A stretch of 64,000 nt of DNA from Methylobacterium sp. Leaf118 (GTDB lineage Bacteria; Pseudomonadota; Alphaproteobacteria; Rhizobiales; Beijerinckiaceae): contig NZ_CAKLBV010000010.1 of the NCBI RefSeq assembly GCF_920984675.1, positions 40,113 to 104,112 of the forward strand, in the 5' to 3' direction. Shown piece by piece: positions 8,153-15,841 of this stretch. The translations under genes and the position numbers were made by a program. The notes under the pieces are model-generated. The model did not search any database. It saw only the letters and a program-made list of their open reading frames with translations, and was not told the origin of the DNA. Positions within the stretch are counted from its first letter, which is position 1, and every line of letters begins with the position of its first letter.

Positions 8153-9079
8153 ATGGATGTCGCGCAGAACGTATTTCATACAGGATTTATGAGAATCAAT
8201 AATTTGATTCGGGTGTGTGCCCAACGACTTCGCGAGTCAAGATCCGAAGGAAATATAAAAATACTATCATTTGGATGCTCGGTTGGCGACGAGGTGGGAA
8301 CCTTGTTATGCTATTTTCCTAAATCTGAGATTTATGCTTGCGATATCGACAAAAGATTGGTCGCAATATGCAGAAGATCTTTCATAAGCGGCGGGCCGGC
8401 TGAAGTATTTTTCTCGAATGAGAAAAACATTGCCGCTCATGGGCCCTACGATCTCATCGTCGCGAGCGCCGTCCTCTGCCGAAATCCTGCCCCGAAAAAT
8501 TATGCGGAAGAGTTTCCCTTCTCAAGATTTGACACCATACTGAGCTTCTTCGACGCTCATCTCCGGGGAGGCGGCATCATTGCCATCCCAAATACCGGCT
8601 ACCTTTTTTCGGAAAGTTCCATATGCAAAGACTATAGGGCGATTCGATCCGATGTCGGTGTTGGAGCATCGTTTGTCAATGTATATCGTAAGGACGGATC
8701 GATATTCTTGAGGCAAGAGCCGTCATATGGCTCCCATATCCTTAGCAGGCACGGGTCTTGGAGCTTCGATGACGATGAGAGCGTGTTTGATTTCATGTTT
8801 GAAAAAACACCCGGCGCGAAACAGCCGATTTTCCTTCAGCTCAGCCCGGTCCCAGCGGATCTAAAAATAGAATCGACCTATATCCGCCGTAACATCGATT
8901 ATTCCCCGAAAACAATTCATGAAAACTCTGTGATCATGGAGCAAAAAATCGATATTCTGTCAGATCCATCGGGAAAAATATGTGGTTATGCGACGTCGAT
9001 CGGATGGAGTTCCTTCGTTCGCGAAGGAATGTACCACCGGAGCACCCCACCCTGGTTCGTGCCCGTACACGTCCGTTGA
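8153..9079 (+). CDS. CheR-like SAM-dependent methyltransferase in an AT-rich island
   Basis: The 308-residue protein has a class I methyltransferase core resembling the catalytic domain of chemotaxis methyltransferase CheR. Motif I is ILSFGCSVGDEVGTLL, motif II ends in an acidic residue in IYACDIDKRL, and the later motif is YDLIVASAVLCRN (CheR proteins have a similar LIxCRNVL). The acceptor substrate is unknown, and no chemotaxis genes are nearby. Base use is unlike every neighbour: many A/T third positions and codons such as ATA, AAT and TTT, pointing to horizontal acquisition. The last dozen or so codons are GC-rich again. The start ATG at 8153 is near the composition boundary; no strong ribosome site is seen. 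Confidence 0.75.
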   Translation: MDVAQNVFHTGFMRINNLIRVCAQRLRESRSEGNIKILSFGCSVGDEVGTLLCYFPKSEIYACDIDKRLVAICRRSFISGGPAEVFFSNEKNIAAHGPYDLIVASAVLCRNPAPKNYAEEFPFSRFDTILSFFDAHLRGGGIIAIPNTGYLFSESSICKDYRAIRSDVGVGASFVNVYRKDGSIFLRQEPSYGSHILSRHGSWSFDDDESVFDFMFEKTPGAKQPIFLQLSPVPADLKIESTYIRRNIDYSPKTIHENSVIMEQKIDILSDPSGKICGYATSIGWSSFVREGMYHRSTPPWFVPVHVR

Positions 9080-9250
9080 CGCGGCCAACGATCCCCCTGG
9101 CGCGGCAGGGAGTCGTCGGCCCGCATCGGTCGGGTCTCCGACCCCGCACGATCGGTCGTACGGTTTGCCGCAGGGATGGACCGACGCCGTTTGCCCGTGG
9201 CGGCCCGCCTCTCTACATGCCTGAGGCAGACTTTCCCGAGGGGATCGCCC

Positions 9251-9547
9251 ATGTCCGGCACCACCCGCTCCAGCGCCGACCTCGACCCGCGCCGCCGCCG
9301 TACCCTGTTCCGGGCCTGGCACCGCGGCATCCGTGAGATGGACCTGATCATGGGCCGCTTCGCGGATGCCGAGATCGGCGCCCTCTCGGAGGAGGAACTG
9401 ACGCAGTTCGAGGCGCTGATCGAGGTGCCCGACCGCGACCTGTTCCGCTGGCTCACCGGGGAGGACGCGACCCCGGAGAACTACGACACCGCCGTCTATC
9501 GCCGCCTCAAGGCGTTCCATCGCCACGACGCGCCGATCCATAACTGA
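9251..9547 (+). CDS. sdhE: SdhE, FAD assembly factor for succinate dehydrogenase
   Basis: The 98-residue protein belongs to the SdhE/Sdh5 (DUF339) family, which helps attach FAD covalently to the flavoprotein subunit of succinate dehydrogenase. The core motif is visible as WHRGIREMDLIMGRFAD (the RGxxE box, Arg-Gly-Ile-Arg-Glu), followed by the acidic helix LSEEELTQFEALIE and FRWLTG. The ATG at 9251 has GAGGGG upstream. It lies upstream of mfd in the same direction, the conserved arrangement in this group. Confidence 0.93.
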   Translation: MSGTTRSSADLDPRRRRTLFRAWHRGIREMDLIMGRFADAEIGALSEEELTQFEALIEVPDRDLFRWLTGEDATPENYDTAVYRRLKAFHRHDAPIHN

Positions 9548-9596
9548 ACATTGCTGGCCGGGTCGGCTTCCTGTTACGCGCAGACAGCCACTCGCT

Positions 9597-9760
9597 CCGC
9601 CTCTGCGGGGGAGGGGCCCGCGGAAAGCGGGCGGGGGAAGGGAGCAACGGTGCCGCTTGGGCCGCCCTCGACCCGCCCTCGCTGGCCGCCGGGCTCCCCT
9701 CTCCCGACCCTCGCCGACGCGAGGGCTACCCTTCCCCGCCGAGGGGGGAGGGCGACGACG
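9597..9760. repeat. Interspersed hairpin-rich repeat element, copy 1
   Basis: This element between sdhE and mfd is made of C/G-rich inverted blocks (CTCTGCGGGGGAGGGGCC at its left end; TTCCCCGCCGAGGGGGGAGG at its right). The left 18 bases are identical to those of a similar element at 45471-45609, and both continue with a GC-rich hairpin, a less conserved centre and an inverted right end. It resembles REP/RPT-type palindromic elements. No coding capacity is seen. Confidence 0.75.
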
Positions 9761-9793
9761 TCGAGCGCTCGCTTTTAAGAAACCAACGATTCG

Positions 9794-12700
9794 ATGGCCA
9801 AGCCCCAGCCCAAATCCCCGGCCCCATCCTCGGCTCCTTCGCCGAAGCCGCAGACCGCCCGGTTCGCGCTGCCGAAATCGGCGCCGCTCACCAAGGCTCT
9901 CGACGCGTTGAAGCGCGGCGACAGCCCGACGCTGGCCTCCGTGCCCGACGGGTTCGACGCGCTGGTCGTCGCCGACCTCGCCCGGGCGCTGTCGGGCTCG
10001 TTCGAGGGGCCGGCGGTGCTGGTCCACGTCGCCCGCGACTCGGGACGCTCGAACGCCCTCCAGACCGCGCTGCGATTCGTCGCCTCCGAGATCGAGGTGA
10101 TGAGCTTCCCGGCCTGGGACTGCCAGCCCTACGACCGCGTCTCCCCGAACGGCGCCATCGCGGCGCAACGCATGACCGCGCTCTCGCGGCTGAGCCGCAC
10201 GCGCTCGTCGGAATCGATGCCCCGCATCCTCTGCACCACCGTGAACGCCCTGGTGCAGCGGGTGCCGCCGCGGGCGAAGGTGGCGGTCGAGACCTTCTCG
10301 GCGGCGATCGGCAACGTGGTGCCGATGGACAAGGTGGTCGCCTGGGTCGAGGCCAACGGCTTCCTGCGCACCGGCACGGTGCGGGACACCGGCGAATACG
10401 CCGTGCGCGGCGGCATCCTGGACCTGTCGCCGCCGGGCCTGCCGAACCCGATCCGCCTCGACTTCTTCGGCGATACCCTCGAATCGATCCGCGCCTTCGA
10501 TCCGGAGACGCAGCGCACGGTGGGGTCCCTGCGCTCCCTCGACCTCGTGCCGATGAGCGAGGTGCAGCTCACCACCGAGACGATCCGGCATTTCCGAAGG
10601 GGCTATCTCACGAGCTTCGGCGCGGCGACCCGCGACGACCGGCTCTACGAGACCGTGAGCGAGGGACGGCGCTATGCCGGCCTCGAACACTGGATGCCGC
10701 TGTTCTACGATCGCCTCGACACGCTGTTCGACTATCTCGGCGACGTGCCGATGGTGTTCGACGCGCAGGTCGAGGAGGCGGCGAGCGAGCGGCTCTCCCT
10801 GATCCAGGACTACTTCCAGGCCCGCGAGGCCGCGCTCAAGACCCCCCAGGCGGGGGTCGCGCCCTACAAGCCGCTGCCGCCGCGCGCCCTCTACCTCACC
10901 CCCAACGAGTGGAAGGCCAAGGTCGAGGCCGGCTCGGTCGCCCGGCTCACGCCCTTCGCCCAGCCCGATTCGGACGCGCGCGCGGTCATCGATTGCGGCG
11001 CCCGGGCCGGACGCAGCTTCGCCCCCGAGCGGGCCGACGAGGCGGGAAGCGTGTTCGACGCGGCGGTCGCCCATATCCGCGATCTGCAGGGATCCGGGCA
11101 TCACGTGATCCTGGGATCCTGGTCCGACGGCTCCCGCGACCGGCTCTGCGGCGTGCTGACCGATCACGGCCTGAAGAAGCCCATCGCGATCAACACGCTG
11201 ACGGCGGTCAACGCCCTGAAGCGCGGCACCGACGTGGCGATGGCGGTCTGGGGCCTGGAATCCGGCTTCACCATCGACCGGCTCGCGGTGGTGGCCGAGG
11301 GCGACATCCTCGGCGACCGGCTGGTGCGCCAGAAGCGCAAGGCCAAGCGGCCTCAGGACATCATCCTGGAGGTGCAGGCGCTCCAGCCCGGCGACCTCGT
11401 GGTCCATTCCGACCACGGCATCGGCCGCTTCGTCGGCCTCAAGACGGTCACGGCGGCGGGCGCCCCGCATGACTGCCTGGAGCTGCAATATACCGGCGGG
11501 CTGCTCCTGCTGCCGGTGGAGAACATCGAGCTCCTGACCCGCTACGGCTCGGAGGACGCGGAGGTCGCCCTCGACCGCCTCGGCGGCGGGGCCTGGCAGG
11601 CCCGCAAGGCCAAGATGAAGCGGCGCATCCTCGAGATGGCCAGCGAGCTCATCAAGGTCGCCGCCGCCCGCTTCATGAAGCCGGCGCCCAGTCTCAAGGC
11701 GCCGGAAGGGATGTACGAGGAATTCGCCGCCCGCTTCGCCTTTCAGGAGACCGAGGACCAAGCCAACGCCATCGACGCGGTGCTCGACGACCTCAATGCC
11801 GGCCGGCCGATGGATCGCCTCGTTTGCGGCGATGTCGGCTTCGGCAAGACCGAGGTGGCGCTCCGGGCCGCCTTCGCCGCCGCGATCTCGGGCAAGCAGG
11901 TCGCCGTGGTGGTGCCGACGACGCTGCTCGCGCGCCAGCATTACCGGACCTTCGTCGAGCGTTTCAAAGGCCTGCCGATCAACATCGCCCAGCTCTCGCG
12001 CTTCGTCTCGGCGGGCGATCAGCGCCAGACCCGGGCGGGGCTGACCGAGGGCCAGGTCGACATCGTCGTCGGCACTCACGCGCTGCTGGCCAAGAACGTG
12101 GCGTTCAAGGATCTCGGCCTGATCATCGTCGATGAGGAGCAGCATTTCGGCGTGGCCCACAAGGAGCGGCTCAAGGCGCTCCAGGCGGACGTGCACGTGC
12201 TGACCCTCTCGGCCACCCCGATCCCGCGCACCCTGCAACTCGCCATGACCGGGGTGCGCGAGCTCTCGATCATCGCCACGCCCCCGGTCGATCGCCTTGC
12301 CGTGCGCACCTTCGTGACGCCGTTCGATCCCCTGCTGATCCGCGAGGCGCTGCTGCGGGAGCGCTATCGCGGCGGCCAGTCCTTCTATGTCGTCCCTCGG
12401 ATCGAGGATCTCGCCGACGTCAAGAAATTCCTCGATCAGGAGATGCCCGAGACGACCGTCGCGGTGGCCCACGGCCAGATGGCGGCGGGCCAGCTCGAGG
12501 ACGTGATGACCGCCTTCTACGAGGGCAAGTACGACGTGCTGCTCTCGACCACGATCATCGAATCCGGCCTCGACATTCCGACCGCCAACACGCTGATCGT
12601 GCACCGGGCCGACATGTTCGGGCTCGCCGCGCTCTACCAGCTCCGGGGCCGCGTCGGCCGCTCCAAGGCCCGGGCCTACGCGCTGTTCACGACCCCGCCC

Positions 12701-13405
12701 AACCGCCAGCTCACGACCCAGGCCGAGCAGCGCCTGAAGGTCCTCCAGAGCCTCGACACCCTGGGCGCGGGCTTCCAGCTCGCCTCCCACGATCTCGACA
12801 TCCGCGGCGCCGGCAACCTGCTCGGCGACGCCCAGTCCGGCCACATCAAGGAAGTGGGCTACGAACTCTACCAGCAGATGCTTGAGGACGCCGTCACCGC
12901 GCTCAAGGCCGGGATCGACGAGCCGCAGGCGGAGGCGTGGTCGCCGACCATCGCCCTCGGCGCGCCGGTGACGATCCCCGAGGATTACGTCGAGGACCTC
13001 ACCGTCCGGCTCGGCCTCTACCGGCGCCTCTCGACGCTCGAGAACGACGCCGAGATGGAGAGTTTCGGGGCCGAACTGATCGACCGCTTCGGCCCGCTGC
13101 CGCCGGAGGTGGAACAGCTCCTCAAGATCGTGACGATCAAGATCCTGTGCCGCACGGCCAATGTCGAGAAGGTGGAAGCCGGCCCGAAGGGCGTCGTCGT
13201 CCATTTCCGCGAGAAGTCCTTCGCCAACCCGCACGGGCTCGCCGCCATGGTCGTGGAGCAGGGCTCCTTCGCCAAGGTCCGGCCCGACATGAGCGTGGTG
13301 TTCATCCGCGAGCTCGACACCGTGCCCGAGCGACTCAAGGTGACGACGCAGATCCTGCGCGGGCTCGTGACGATCGCCGGCCGGGGGAAGAAAAAAGCGG
13401 CGTGA
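9794..13405 (+). CDS. mfd: Mfd, transcription-repair coupling factor
   Basis: Mfd removes RNA polymerase stalled at DNA lesions and recruits UvrA. The 1203-residue protein has the UvrB-like N-terminal region (VMSFPAWDCQPYDRVSPN), the RNA polymerase-interacting domain (HSDHGIGRFVGL), and the SF2 translocase core. The core shows GDVGFGKTEVALRAAF (Walker A), VDEEQHFGV (DEEQ box), TLSATPIPRTLQLA, and the RecG-like TRG region (LYQLRGRVGR). The C-terminal regulatory domain is complete. The start ATG at 9794 gives a Pro/Ser-rich 40-residue leader longer than usual. Lies downstream of sdhE in the same direction. Confidence 0.97.
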   Translation: MAKPQPKSPAPSSAPSPKPQTARFALPKSAPLTKALDALKRGDSPTLASVPDGFDALVVADLARALSGSFEGPAVLVHVARDSGRSNALQTALRFVASEIEVMSFPAWDCQPYDRVSPNGAIAAQRMTALSRLSRTRSSESMPRILCTTVNALVQRVPPRAKVAVETFSAAIGNVVPMDKVVAWVEANGFLRTGTVRDTGEYAVRGGILDLSPPGLPNPIRLDFFGDTLESIRAFDPETQRTVGSLRSLDLVPMSEVQLTTETIRHFRRGYLTSFGAATRDDRLYETVSEGRRYAGLEHWMPLFYDRLDTLFDYLGDVPMVFDAQVEEAASERLSLIQDYFQAREAALKTPQAGVAPYKPLPPRALYLTPNEWKAKVEAGSVARLTPFAQPDSDARAVIDCGARAGRSFAPERADEAGSVFDAAVAHIRDLQGSGHHVILGSWSDGSRDRLCGVLTDHGLKKPIAINTLTAVNALKRGTDVAMAVWGLESGFTIDRLAVVAEGDILGDRLVRQKRKAKRPQDIILEVQALQPGDLVVHSDHGIGRFVGLKTVTAAGAPHDCLELQYTGGLLLLPVENIELLTRYGSEDAEVALDRLGGGAWQARKAKMKRRILEMASELIKVAAARFMKPAPSLKAPEGMYEEFAARFAFQETEDQANAIDAVLDDLNAGRPMDRLVCGDVGFGKTEVALRAAFAAAISGKQVAVVVPTTLLARQHYRTFVERFKGLPINIAQLSRFVSAGDQRQTRAGLTEGQVDIVVGTHALLAKNVAFKDLGLIIVDEEQHFGVAHKERLKALQADVHVLTLSATPIPRTLQLAMTGVRELSIIATPPVDRLAVRTFVTPFDPLLIREALLRERYRGGQSFYVVPRIEDLADVKKFLDQEMPETTVAVAHGQMAAGQLEDVMTAFYEGKYDVLLSTTIIESGLDIPTANTLIVHRADMFGLAALYQLRGRVGRSKARAYALFTTPPNRQLTTQAEQRLKVLQSLDTLGAGFQLASHDLDIRGAGNLLGDAQSGHIKEVGYELYQQMLEDAVTALKAGIDEPQAEAWSPTIALGAPVTIPEDYVEDLTVRLGLYRRLSTLENDAEMESFGAELIDRFGPLPPEVEQLLKIVTIKILCRTANVEKVEAGPKGVVVHFREKSFANPHGLAAMVVEQGSFAKVRPDMSVVFIRELDTVPERLKVTTQILRGLVTIAGRGKKKAA

Positions 13406-13701
13406 GGCGGGTGGCTGGGCTCCGGGGCAACCCTCGGCGAACACAGGGGAAAAGACGACGCCGCGGACCGGCTCCGCCCGGCCGCGATTCGTTCAGGAAA
13501 TCGGGAAATAGAATCTCGCCTTGATAAAAGTGCAATTGAAGTCCATATGTATTTTCATCGATACGAGGCCGGATTTTCTGGGCCGTAACGCCTCCGCAGG
13601 GCGGTTCTCATTCTCCCTCGTCATCGGTGGACGACAATGGGTTCGGCGCCTCGTGGCGCCTGGGCTCTCGACCCGCACCCTGCGGAGACCAAGGGACTTA
13701 C

Positions 13702-13911
13702 ATGAATACCGGCACTGTCAAGTGGTTCAACGATCAGAAGGGCTTCGGCTTCATTCAGCCGGAGGACGGCTCGAAGGACGTCTTCGTTCACATCTCCGCC
13801 GTCGAGCGCGCCGGCCTGCGTGGCCTCACCGAGGGCCAGAAGGTCTCCTACGTGATGGAGACGGACCGTCGCTCCGGCAAGCAGTCCGCGGGACAGCTCC
13901 AGGTCGCGTGA
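13702..13911 (+). CDS. CspA-family cold-shock protein
   Basis: The 69-residue protein is a single cold-shock domain that binds single-stranded RNA and DNA. RNP1 (KGFGFI) and RNP2 (VFVHIS) are both intact, starting [20 protein letters not shown]. The 296-bp upstream region has an AT-rich part (about 13500-13575) well before the start, consistent with the long, structured 5' leader typical of these genes. A hairpin terminator follows. Confidence 0.96.
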   Translation: MNTGTVKWFNDQKGFGFIQPEDGSKDVFVHISAVERAGLRGLTEGQKVSYVMETDRRSGKQSAGQLQVA

Positions 13912-13933
13912 TCCGCGTCTCTGCCTGATCATT

Positions 13934-13959
13934 GAAGCCGCTCCGCCCGGGGCGGCTTC
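13934..13959 (+). terminator. Terminator of the cold-shock gene
   Basis: GAAGCCGC (13934-13941) pairs with GCGGCTTC (13952-13959) and can extend inward by further G/C and G-U pairs. It is followed by a short T-containing stretch (CATTTTCG) and lies 23 bp after the stop codon. Confidence 0.7.
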
Positions 13960-14025
13960 TCGCATTTTCGAATCGCTGACTTCCGCCCCGGTTCATCCCG
14001 AGCCGGGCCCGATCAAGGATCCTAC

Positions 14026-14394
14026 GTGAGCTTCAGCAAACAGAACTCCTTCGACGACCGTCGCCAGGACTCCGCGTCCGCCCGTGCGGCCATGCTCGAC
14101 CGCTTCCGCGCCCGCCCCACCGCCGACGATCCGGCCGTGCAGGCCCGGCAGGCCGAGCGCCTCGCGATCGCCGTCGCCCGCGAGGAGCGGGTCCGGGAGC
14201 GTGAGACCGAGCGGCGTCTCGAAGCCGAGCGACTGGCCGCCGTCGCCGCCGCGGAGCGCGCCGCCGAGGTCCTCCGCAAGGCCGCCGAGGTTGAGGCCGC
14301 CGCCGAGCGCGCCCGTGTCGCCCAGGCCAAGCAGAAGGAAGAGCGGGACGCCCGCTACGCCGCCCGCAAGGCCAAGATCAAGCTGCGGCGCTGA
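14026..14394 (+). CDS. DUF6481-family small protein, highly charged helix
   Basis: This 122-residue protein is almost entirely a charged, Ala/Arg/Glu-rich helix predicted to form a long coiled coil (about residues 38-115), ending in a basic tail. It fits the DUF6481 family, often found beside cold-shock genes in this group; the function is unknown. The start is the GTG at 14026 preceded by AAGGAT. It is followed by a hairpin terminator. Confidence 0.75.
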   Translation: MSFSKQNSFDDRRQDSASARAAMLDRFRARPTADDPAVQARQAERLAIAVAREERVRERETERRLEAERLAAVAAAERAAEVLRKAAEVEAAAERARVAQAKQKEERDARYAARKAKIKLRR

Positions 14395-14764
14395 GAGCCG
14401 CTCACGACCCTCCCGCTGCGCCGTCGCGGCCGGAGGGAGAACGCCCGGTGATCGGGCGTTTCCGTGAGAGGTTCCCCCCGCATCGGACTGGGAGGGGAAT
14501 CCCCGCTCTCGGACAAAGCCGATGGGGCACGAGACCGCAGAGGGAAGGGCCCTGGATGCACGGATCCGGGCCGAGTCTCTCGACCCTGGGCCCGATCGCC
14601 GGAAACGGCCTCCCGGGCCCGATGCGCCCGGAGCCGGCCGGCCCAGTCGGATCGGCTCTCGTCCCCTTTTTCGACGCGCTCCCGCGCCGGGCCCGGCGCC
14701 CCTTCGGCGGAGCGCGCACCAGGGGCGCTGGTTGCCGGCGCCCCGCGCGACCTCGGAGAGACCC
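14395..14764. other. 370-bp spacer
   Basis: Apart from the terminator at 14440-14460, no gene or repeat is supported. The frame of the next gene stays open far upstream but without a good ribosome site until 14765. The right half presumably carries its promoter. Confidence 0.4.
14440..14460 (+). terminator. Terminator after the DUF6481 gene
   Basis: AACGCCCG (14440-14447) and CGGGCGTT (14453-14460) form a perfect 8-bp stem with a 5-nt loop, ending in TT. It lies 46 bp after the stop codon. Confidence 0.65.
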
Positions 14765-14962
14765 ATGACCCACAAGTTCAAGATCGGCCAGCTCGTCCGT
14801 CGTGCCCGCACGCCCCAGACCGACGACCGGTTCGGGTTCGGCGAGGTGGGCGAGATCGTCCGCCTGATGCCGGACGACACGAGCGGCGAGCCGTCCTACC
14901 GCATCCGCTCGGGCTCCGCGGAGCGGGCCGTGCGCGAGAGCGAACTCACCCTCACGTCCTGA
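14765..14962 (+). CDS. Small basic hypothetical protein (65 aa), possible SH3-like fold
   Basis: The function is not recognised. The sequence (FKIGQLVRRARTPQTD, then GEVGEIVRLMPD and SYRIRSGSAERAVRESEL) has the short-strand pattern of a small beta-barrel of SH3/KOW type: a basic segment, a Gly-rich turn and a Tyr-Arg-Ile strand. The ATG at 14765 follows CGGAGAG. Similar short ORFs in this genus are usually left as hypothetical proteins. Confidence 0.6.
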   Translation: MTHKFKIGQLVRRARTPQTDDRFGFGEVGEIVRLMPDDTSGEPSYRIRSGSAERAVRESELTLTS

Positions 14963-15241
14963 GGGGCGATCGCCAAAAAATCCGCGGCGTCCGGGATCGT
15001 CGGATCCGGGACGAGGCCCGCGCTGAGCCGGCCGGTCACATCGGGCAGGTTCGCGAGTGAGGGCACGCCCTGCGCAAGGGACCGCGTCCCGTTATGGGGC
15101 TACGGGCCCCTGATCTCGGAAAACGCGGCTTCGCGCACCGCCTGTCACCATCCCGTTACGGGAAAGCCCCAGAGAGGGCCCGCCGGAACGAACGCATCCG
15201 CTTCGGCCATGCCGGCGCAGACGATGCGGCGTGTGTACGGA

Positions 15242-15583
15242 CTAAAGCTCCGGCTCGTTGAGCACGTAGGGCCCGATCCGGCTCTTGAGATCGACCGGCG
15301 CGCCGGGGCGGAAGCCGATGTCGTCCATGTCGATGACCGGGATTCCGCCCGCGCGCATCTGCTCGCGCAGGCGGGCCGCGAGGGCGGCGATCTCGGGGTT
15401 GGGACGGTTGGACAGCTGGAGCAGGATCGCGGCGGGGCGGGCGATGACGGCGAGAACGTCGTCGGCGGCCTCGATCGAGGCGGTGACGCTCGCGAATCCG
15501 AGCCCCGCCAGATCGGCGGCAAGGGAGCGATCGACGGCGCGGTGGCCATCGTCGACGACAAGCACTTGTTGCAGCGCACCCAT
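15242..15583 (-). CDS. Degenerate response-regulator receiver protein
   Basis: The 113-residue protein is a single receiver-like domain. The N-terminus VLVVDDGHRAVDRSLAADL matches beta1/alpha1 of a receiver, including the acidic pair. Where the phospho-accepting Asp should lie (LLxDxxMP), this protein has ILLQLSNRPNPE, with Gln in its place, and the conserved Lys near the C-terminus is not clearly present. It is therefore probably a phosphorylation-independent or inactive receiver. No output domain or kinase is adjacent. Confidence 0.65.
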   Translation of the reverse strand: MGALQQVLVVDDGHRAVDRSLAADLAGLGFASVTASIEAADDVLAVIARPAAILLQLSNRPNPEIAALAARLREQMRAGGIPVIDMDDIGFRPGAPVDLKSRIGPYVLNEPEL

Positions 15584-15841
15584 AAGCTTCAGCGTTATCC
15601 CATGTCGCGCCCCGTGTGAAGAGGCACATCAGACAACCCGCATGGCCACGATTGGTTCGCCGGCCATACGGGCTGAAAGGACGATGGTGGGGATGCGGTG
15701 AAGAGGGTGTGAACGGCGGCGCACAGGCCGGGAGCGGCCCGGATCGGCGGCGTGGCTTTTCTCTAAATCCCTGCTGGATCGATAGGTATTGCGAGGGTGA
15801 TCCGGCCGGGGCCGGCGCCCGGCCGCGCCATCGGCGGCCCG

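Noticed and set aside
8960..13444. Very long open frame antisense to mfd (about 1,490 codons)
   Set aside because: It mirrors the mfd reading frame on the opposite strand, a common artefact of GC-rich codon bias. The translation is His/Arg/Gly/Glu-rich low-complexity sequence with no family motif.
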